DNA of 18,199 nucleotides, taken from Geobacter sp. (GTDB lineage Bacteria > Desulfobacterota > Desulfuromonadia > Geobacterales > Geobacteraceae). The notes under the pieces are model-generated. The model was not told where the DNA came from, ran no database searches, and was given only the letters and a program-made list of their open reading frames with translations. Both the position numbers and the translations under genes were made by a program. Numbering within the stretch: position 1 is the first letter of the stretch; every line of letters starts with the position of its first letter. The stretch lies in the NCBI GenBank assembly GCA_003499925.1, contig DNRQ01000090.1, forward strand, positions 6,517-24,715. The letters are read 5' to 3'. This document shows, piece after piece, positions 13,662 to 18,199 of the stretch.

Positions 13662-14105
13662 ATGTTTAAAACTTTGAAAGAGAGCCGCGGCTTCACGCTT
13701 ATCGAACTGATGGTGGTCATCGTCATCCTGAGCCTTCTGGCCGTACTGGTCGGCCCGAAGATCATCGGCAGGAGCGACGACGCCAAGATCGCCGACGCCA
13801 AGGTGCAGATCAGGAACCTGGAGACGGCGCTGAAACTCTACAAGCTCGATACCGGGAATTTCCCGGAGACCGAGCAGGGGTTGCAGGCGCTGGTAGCCAA
13901 ACCGACGGCCGGCAAGATCCCGAACAACTACAAGTCCGAAGGTTACCTTGAGAACAAGAACGTGCCGAAGGATCCCTGGGGCGCCGACTACGTCTACCTC
14001 TCCCCCGGCGAACACGGCGATTACGACCTGTTCTCCTTCGGCGGCGACGGCGTGCGCGGCGGCGAAGGGAAGAACGCCGACATCGAGAACTGGAGCATGA
14101 AGTAG
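13662..14105 (+). CDS. gspG: Type II secretion major pseudopilin GspG
   Basis: This encodes a 147-aa prepilin. A short basic leader (MFKTLKESRG) precedes the prepilin peptidase site RG/FTLIELMVVIVILSLL with Glu at mature position 5. The mature protein has the long N-terminal helix, then LDTGNFPETEQGLQALV and the C-terminal DPWGADYVYLSPGEHGDYDLFSFGGDG that carries the calcium-binding Asp residues typical of GspG. It polymerises into the periplasmic pseudopilus. GAGAGG lies 7 nt upstream of the chosen ATG; an upstream TTG at 13647 overlaps that site. It follows the HEPN gene rather than gspF. Confidence 0.96.
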   Translation: MFKTLKESRGFTLIELMVVIVILSLLAVLVGPKIIGRSDDAKIADAKVQIRNLETALKLYKLDTGNFPETEQGLQALVAKPTAGKIPNNYKSEGYLENKNVPKDPWGADYVYLSPGEHGDYDLFSFGGDGVRGGEGKNADIENWSMK

Positions 14106-14160
14106 GTCAGGGGGCCGGAGTTCGGAAGTGGCGGCGAGGATGCGATCACTTCTTCTCAGG

Positions 14161-14220
14161 CCGCTGCGGGAGCAGAAAAGCTGTCAAAACCACAACTGAA
14201 ATCTCAATACCCGCTGCAGG
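14161..14220 (+). repeat. 10-bp direct repeats 50 bp apart in the gspH leader region
   Basis: ccgctgcggg (14161-14170) and ccgctgcagg (14211-14220) agree in 9 of 10 positions. The second copy lies within the codons just before the GspH prepilin motif. The 50-nt spacing is not a multiple of three. Removing one copy plus the intervening 40 nt would join an upstream GTG/ATG frame to the gspH frame. Confidence 0.6.
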
Positions 14221-14708
14221 CTGGATTCACCCTGATCGAGATGATGGTGGTCATCGTCATCCTCGCGATCTCGGCGGCGCTCGTGATCCCGCGCCTTCCT
14301 GACACCGAAGCCGGCAAACTGAAGAGTTCCGCCCGAAATCTCGCCAGCGGAATCCGGTTCCTGAACGACCAGGCGGTCATCACCAAGGGGGTGTACCGCC
14401 TGCAGTTGAACCTGACCGAGAGCAGCACCAGGATCTCGAAGATCTCCGCAACGGGCGAGGAACTGACGCCGGACGACCAGTTCATTAGCCGGCAGCTGGT
14501 GGAAGAGGGGATCAGCATAGAGGACGTGACCGACCCGCAGCTGGGCAGGGTCACCGAGGGGGAGGTCCTGATCCACTTCGGCCCGGGGGGCAACCGGGAC
14601 GGCATCATCATCCACCTGAAGGGTGGCAAGCAGCATTACACCGTGATCGCCTACCCTTCCGGCGGCAAGGTGAAGGTGCTCGAAGGGTACCAGGAGGCGG
14701 CGTCGTGA
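14181..14708 (+). CDS. gspH: Type II secretion minor pseudopilin GspH (start codon uncertain)
   Basis: The prepilin motif QAG/FTLIEMMVVIVILAISAALVIPRLP, with Glu at mature position 5, is followed by a minor-pseudopilin globular domain ending VKVLEGYQEAAS. This matches GspH/FimT-type proteins. The frame is open from the gspG stop (14103-14105), but it has no ATG, GTG or TTG before the motif; the first ATG (14241) lies inside it and would remove the cleavage site. A CTG at 14181 with GGGAG 8 nt upstream would give a plausible basic leader (SKPQLKSQYPLQA), and I use it here. Alternatively, a GTG at 14128 (GGAG 7 nt upstream) and an ATG at 14140 start a leader in another frame that stops at 14197-14199. 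That would make gspH a frameshifted gene caused by a 50-bp insertion. It overlaps gspI by 4 nt. Confidence 0.8.
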   Translation: MSKPQLKSQYPLQAGFTLIEMMVVIVILAISAALVIPRLPDTEAGKLKSSARNLASGIRFLNDQAVITKGVYRLQLNLTESSTRISKISATGEELTPDDQFISRQLVEEGISIEDVTDPQLGRVTEGEVLIHFGPGGNRDGIIIHLKGGKQHYTVIAYPSGGKVKVLEGYQEAAS

Positions 14709-15049
14709 GAGGCTTCACCCTTCTGGAGGTGATGATCGCACTCTCCATAGCCGCGGGGGTGCTCCTTACCGTGATCTCCTCGCTGAACTACCATCTCTCC
14801 ATCGTGGGCCAGGATGCCGAGGAGACCACCGCGGTACTCCTTGGACGCGCCAAGCTGGACGATCCCGACTTCGCCGGGCAGACCGAGAACAAGGGGAGTT
14901 TCGCCCCGGACCACCCGGCGCTCAAATGGGAGCGGGAGATCTCGGAGACGGAGATCCCGGGGCTGAACCGGGTCCGCCTGACGGTTATCTGGAACGAGGA
15001 GAGAAAAAGGCTCTCACTTGTGCAATATGCACCGCAAAATGCTCAATAA
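14705..15049 (+). CDS. gspI: Type II secretion minor pseudopilin GspI
   Basis: This encodes a 114-aa prepilin with an extremely short leader, MRG/FTLLEVMIALSIAAGVLLTV, and Glu at mature position 5. The GspI C-terminal pattern WEREISETEIPGLNRVRLTVIW follows. GspI forms the pseudopilus tip with GspJ and GspK. The start is GTG, overlapping the gspH stop in a GTGA arrangement, so translation is coupled. Its 3' end overlaps the start of gspJ. Confidence 0.92.
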   Translation: MRGFTLLEVMIALSIAAGVLLTVISSLNYHLSIVGQDAEETTAVLLGRAKLDDPDFAGQTENKGSFAPDHPALKWEREISETEIPGLNRVRLTVIWNEERKRLSLVQYAPQNAQ

Positions 15050-15653
15050 CGACAAGGGGTTCACCCTGATAGAGCTGCTGGTCGCGCTGACGCTTCTCGT
15101 CATCCTGACCGGAGCCCTCTACGGCACCTACTTCTCGGTCGTCTCCGCACGGGAAAAGGGGGGAGCCCGCATCGAACAGCGCCGGGAGCTGTCGACCACG
15201 CTCGGAAAGCTGCACGGCGAGCTCGCCTCGGCCTTCTTCAACAAGAAGAACAAGCGGCTGCACCTGGTGGTGGAAGACCGGGACAGCTTCGGCAAGCCGG
15301 CGTCCCTTCTGGAGTTCACCGCCATCGCTTCGCCCCGGATCGATCCGGCCCCCGCCTCGGACCTGACCCTGCTGCGCTACTCGGTACAGGAGAGGGAAGG
15401 TGTCCTCACGCTGATGCGGGAGTCGAGAGATCCCTATCTCTCACCGAGCGTCAAGAGCGTTCCCTATCCGGTAATGGACGTCATCGAGGGTTTCCTGGTC
15501 GAGTGCTACGACGGCGGCAAATGGGTGAAGAGCTGGGATACCGCGCCGGAGCTGAACCGCATGCTGCCGGAACGGGTCCGGGTCACCATCACCATGAAGG
15601 GGGGCCAGCTGTTCAGCACCATTGCCTCCCCGAGGGCGAGGTCGGTGCAATGA
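15027..15653 (+). CDS. gspJ: Type II secretion minor pseudopilin GspJ
   Basis: This encodes a 208-aa prepilin with leader MHRKMLNNDKG and the peptidase site KG/FTLIELLVALTLLVILTGALYGTYF. The domain that follows contains RRELSTTLGKLHGELASAFF, a polar loop and VIEGFLVECYDGGKWVKSWDT, matching GspJ. Starts are possible at TTG 15018 (AAAAAGG 7 nt upstream), ATG 15027 and ATG 15039. I chose 15027 as a compromise, but the ribosome-binding site favours 15018. It overlaps gspI at the 5' end and gspK by 4 nt at the 3' end. Confidence 0.9.
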   Translation: MHRKMLNNDKGFTLIELLVALTLLVILTGALYGTYFSVVSAREKGGARIEQRRELSTTLGKLHGELASAFFNKKNKRLHLVVEDRDSFGKPASLLEFTAIASPRIDPAPASDLTLLRYSVQEREGVLTLMRESRDPYLSPSVKSVPYPVMDVIEGFLVECYDGGKWVKSWDTAPELNRMLPERVRVTITMKGGQLFSTIASPRARSVQ

Positions 15654-16582
15654 GGGGGGAGCGGGGCTTTGCCCTGGTCATCACGCTCATCGTGACGGCG
15701 CTGCTCGTGGCGCTCCTGGTCGAGTTCGTGAGCGAGGTCTATGTCGACACCTCCCACAGCCACAACTTCGTCGCCTCCCAGCAGGCGGGGATCCTTGCCG
15801 AGTCGGGGATAGCAGGCGGGATCAAGCTGCTGCAGAGCTCCACCCTGATGAGGAAAGGGGAGCCGTTCACCTCTCTGCTGGAAATCTGGGCCAAGCCGCA
15901 GGTCGTCCCCCTGGGAGAGGGGACCGTCTCGGTCAGCATCGAGGAGGAGAGCGGCAAGCTGGACCTGAATTCCGTCGCCCTGCCAAGCGGCGTCAGCAAT
16001 GACACTTTCCAGCCCATCTTCTTGCGGCTCTTGACGCATTTGAAGCTTTCGCCGGAGCTCTACGAGGCAATGGCGGACTGGGCGGACACCGACGCCGTAC
16101 CGCGGCCAAACGGCGCCGAGACGGCTTATTACTCGGCCTTGAAGAGTCCCTACCAGGCGCATGACGAAAGCATCGACACGGTCGAGGAACTCGCGCTGGT
16201 GAAGGGATTCACCCCCGAGGTGCTGGCCAAGCTGAGTTCCTGCGTCACCGTCTACGGGAGCGCGGCCGCCTCCGGGGTGGCGACGCCGATCAACATAAAC
16301 ACCGCCCCCAAGGAGCTCCTTGCCGCGCTGGACGAGAAGCTCATGAGCGGCGACCTGGTGGAGCGCATCCTGGAGTACCGCAAGACCAAGCCGATAAAAA
16401 GTCTGTCCGAGATTCCCGGGCTGGACACCCTTGTTCAATCGCTGCAGTTGCGGGTGGTCTACCAGGGAACGATCTACCGGATCCGCGCCGAGGGTAAGGT
16501 GGGAGATAGCGTGAGCGTTGCCGAGGCGGTGGTCAAGATGGACGGGCTGAAACCGACCGTGCTTTATTGGAGAGAATATTGA
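15650..16582 (+). CDS. gspK: Type II secretion tip pseudopilin GspK
   Basis: This encodes a 310-aa protein, the largest pseudopilin, which caps the pseudopilus. The leader MRGERG precedes FALVITLIVTALLVALLVEF. As usual for GspK, the mature position-5 Glu is absent. The central region has EESGKLDLNSVALPSG and WADTDAVPRPNGAETAYY, followed by the T2SSK helix-hairpin-helix-like part INTAPKELLAALDEKLMSGD. The start ATG overlaps the gspJ stop (ATGA) and the stop overlaps the gspL start (TGATG), so the three genes are translationally linked. Confidence 0.93.
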   Translation: MRGERGFALVITLIVTALLVALLVEFVSEVYVDTSHSHNFVASQQAGILAESGIAGGIKLLQSSTLMRKGEPFTSLLEIWAKPQVVPLGEGTVSVSIEEESGKLDLNSVALPSGVSNDTFQPIFLRLLTHLKLSPELYEAMADWADTDAVPRPNGAETAYYSALKSPYQAHDESIDTVEELALVKGFTPEVLAKLSSCVTVYGSAAASGVATPININTAPKELLAALDEKLMSGDLVERILEYRKTKPIKSLSEIPGLDTLVQSLQLRVVYQGTIYRIRAEGKVGDSVSVAEAVVKMDGLKPTVLYWREY

Positions 16583-17871
16583 TGGATATCCTGATCGTAC
16601 AGCTGAAAAGGAACGAGTTGATCCTGGCCAGCTTCCGACCTAAAAAGGGGGGTGTCGGCTTCCTTTGCGCCGAGCGCCACCCGCTGGAGGGGGGTGAGGG
16701 GGAACTGGCCCGGATCCTGGTGGACGCCTCGGCGCTTGCGGCGGAACAGAGGGTGGTCCTGGCACTGCCGCCGGCGCTGCTCTTCATGCGCGAGCTGGAA
16801 CTGCCGATCACCGACCGGGCCAAGGTGAGGGAGCTCCTGCCGCTGGAGCTGAAAGGAGAGACGGCGCTCGACACGGACGCGCTCGCCTTCGACGCGCTCC
16901 CGCTCTCCGAGGGAAGGTTCCTCGCGGTCTGGGGGCGCAGCAAGGAGCTGGCCGAGAAGATTGATCTTCTGAAGCAGGCCGGGCTCGAGCCGGAACTGGT
17001 GACCGCCTCGCTTTTCCACTGGAACAAGCTGGCACCCGCAACGGGGAGCGTGGCGGTGACCGACGGGGAGGCTCTGGCGGCCTTCCGGGACGGGGTACCG
17101 ATCTACTTCAGGGCGCTGCCGCCGGGCTCGGGAGAGGCGGAACTGGCAAGGACCGTGGCGGCGCTGGAACTCGCGCACGCGGTTGAGCTGGACCAGATGA
17201 TCAGCTACGCCGGGAGCTCCAAGGAGAGCGCATCCCTGGCGCAGGCGACCCGGGGGCTTTCCGAGGCCTTCGGCGACGACGCCCACGCGGCGCACGATCT
17301 TGCCGGGGCCTACGCCGTGGCGGCAGCGGTTGCCGAGGGGTCCGCGCTCAACCTGCGCAGGGGCGCGCTCGCCTACACCGCGGGAAACCAGAAGCTCTAC
17401 AAAAGGCTCCGTATCAGCATGATCCTGGCGGCAGCCCTGGTGCTTCTCCTCTTCGCCGAAAGCGGCGTGCGCTATTACCTGGTGAAACGGGACCTGGCCT
17501 CGCTGGAGCTCTCGATCAGAGGGATCTACAAGGAGATCTTCCCGGCCCGGAAAAAGGCGGTCGACGAGGTGTCGGAGTTGCGTTCGGAGATCAAGAGGCT
17601 GGAAGGGGCCAAGACCTCCAGCAACCTGCTCAAGCTGCTGAAGGATTTGGCCGAGGTGAAGGGTGACGACGTGGGGGGCTTCTACGAAACGGAGGTGGAC
17701 GGCACGGAGGTCCGCCTGAAGGGAGATGCCAGGAGTATCCAGGCTGCCACCGATTTCAAGGGAAGGGCAGCGCGACTCTTCGACGGGGCCGAGGTGAGCG
17801 AGATCAAGTCGCGGCCCGACGGCAGCGTCACCTTCAACTTCCACGGCAAAATGAAGGGGGTGACCCGATGA
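16582..17871 (+). CDS. gspL: Type II secretion inner-membrane protein GspL
   Basis: This encodes a 429-aa protein. A cytoplasmic actin-like region (about residues 1-270) includes LALPPALLFMRELELPITDRAKVRELLPLELKG, the PilM/GspL-like core that binds GspE. A single membrane helix (about 278-300, LRISMILAAALVLLLFAESG) follows. The periplasmic C-terminal part begins with a coiled coil (about 315-355) and ends in a ferredoxin-like domain (about 365-429). The start overlaps the gspK stop by one base, with GGAGAG about 8 nt upstream. The N terminus MDILIVQLKRNELILASF is typical of the short GspL found outside the gammaproteobacteria. It overlaps gspM by 4 nt. Confidence 0.9.
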   Translation: MDILIVQLKRNELILASFRPKKGGVGFLCAERHPLEGGEGELARILVDASALAAEQRVVLALPPALLFMRELELPITDRAKVRELLPLELKGETALDTDALAFDALPLSEGRFLAVWGRSKELAEKIDLLKQAGLEPELVTASLFHWNKLAPATGSVAVTDGEALAAFRDGVPIYFRALPPGSGEAELARTVAALELAHAVELDQMISYAGSSKESASLAQATRGLSEAFGDDAHAAHDLAGAYAVAAAVAEGSALNLRRGALAYTAGNQKLYKRLRISMILAAALVLLLFAESGVRYYLVKRDLASLELSIRGIYKEIFPARKKAVDEVSELRSEIKRLEGAKTSSNLLKLLKDLAEVKGDDVGGFYETEVDGTEVRLKGDARSIQAATDFKGRAARLFDGAEVSEIKSRPDGSVTFNFHGKMKGVTR

Positions 17872-18199
17872 CCCGGGAAGAGCTGATAGCCACGCTGCAG
17901 CGGATGGAGAGCCGGACCCGGCAGCGGATCGGCATCCTGCTGGCGCTTTTGTTACTGGTGGCCGTCGCCCTCTCCGCGATCAACGGCAGGATCTCCGCCC
18001 TGGAAAAAAAGAGGGTGGCACGCGAGTCGGACATCGCCGAAATGATGAAGCTGAAGCTGCGCTACCAGGCGGCGAACCTCGGCGCGCAGCGGCTCAGCAA
18101 CAGGCTGCTCGCCACCAGGCCGGACGACTCGCCGGCCAAGATCATCGAGGAGATCGGCATCAAGGGGCGCGGCAGCCAGATCAAGCCGGTCAAGGGTGA
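17868..18199 (+). CDS. gspM: Type II secretion inner-membrane protein GspM, 3' end outside the window
   Basis: This is a partial gene: 110 complete codons are visible and the frame remains open at the last base. A short cytoplasmic helix (MTREELIATLQRMESRTRQR) is followed by one membrane helix (about residues 22-40, ILLALLLLVAVALSAI) and a periplasmic segment rich in Arg, Lys and Glu that looks coiled-coil. This topology and the position right after gspL match GspM/PilO-type proteins. The start ATG overlaps the gspL stop (ATGA). Nothing about its C-terminal ferredoxin-like domain can be judged from here. Confidence 0.8.
   Translation, partial: MTREELIATLQRMESRTRQRIGILLALLLLVAVALSAINGRISALEKKRVARESDIAEMMKLKLRYQAANLGAQRLSNRLLATRPDDSPAKIIEEIGIKGRGSQIKPVKG

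Noticed and set aside
16564..17844. Long minus-strand ORF opposite gspL
   Set aside because: Antisense shadow caused by high third-position GC; no recognisable motif and gspL fits its operon slot with overlaps on both sides.

Overview
The window is GC-rich and looks like a chromosome segment from a member of the Geobacterales (Geobacter/Geomonas-type, Desulfobacterota). This is inferred from three things: futalosine-pathway menaquinone genes, a Geobacter-style gsp cluster, and the CCTCCCCC..GGGGGAGG palindromes common in that group. No rRNA or other taxonomic marker is present.

Positions 1-1566 hold two small membrane protein genes (holin-superfamily, minus strand; a PGIGQ-motif protein, plus strand) with a shared divergent control region. 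They are bracketed by a 16-bp inverted repeat. A long BIME-like palindromic hairpin and a bidirectional terminator follow. Positions 1567-6165 are all minus strand: an RlpA-like double-psi beta-barrel protein with a strong promoter, a membrane-anchored sensor built of about five PAS domains with no visible output domain, and two menaquinone genes, mqnD and mqnB. Positions 6166-6739 hold the divergent mqnB promoter and what appears to be a free-standing small structured RNA of about 225 nt with its own promoter and terminator. A promoter for the next operon sits just behind it.

Positions 6740-18199 are a type II secretion operon, gspC-D-E-F-G-H-I-J-K-L-M, with gspM running off the window. Together these encode the inner-membrane platform (C, F, L, M), the ATPase (E), the secretin (D) and the pseudopilins (G-K). 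From gspI through gspM the genes overlap by a few bases; gspE/F also overlap. Two accessory modules interrupt the operon. Between gspC and gspD lies a four-helix-bundle (23S-IVS-type) gene enclosed by inverted arms made of AGATTA/CTTAAT hexamers, so the whole unit could fold as a stem in the gsp transcript. Between gspF and gspG lies an MNT nucleotidyltransferase/HEPN pair. The 5' end of gspH has no ATG, GTG or TTG in frame and contains a 50-bp-spaced direct repeat.

The most unusual theme is inverted arms built from very short tandem units (6 or 7 nt) at three separate gene junctions: mqnD/mqnB, gspC/gspD and gspD/gspE. The IVS-like four-helix element is the best candidate for an undescribed mobile or RNA-level system.
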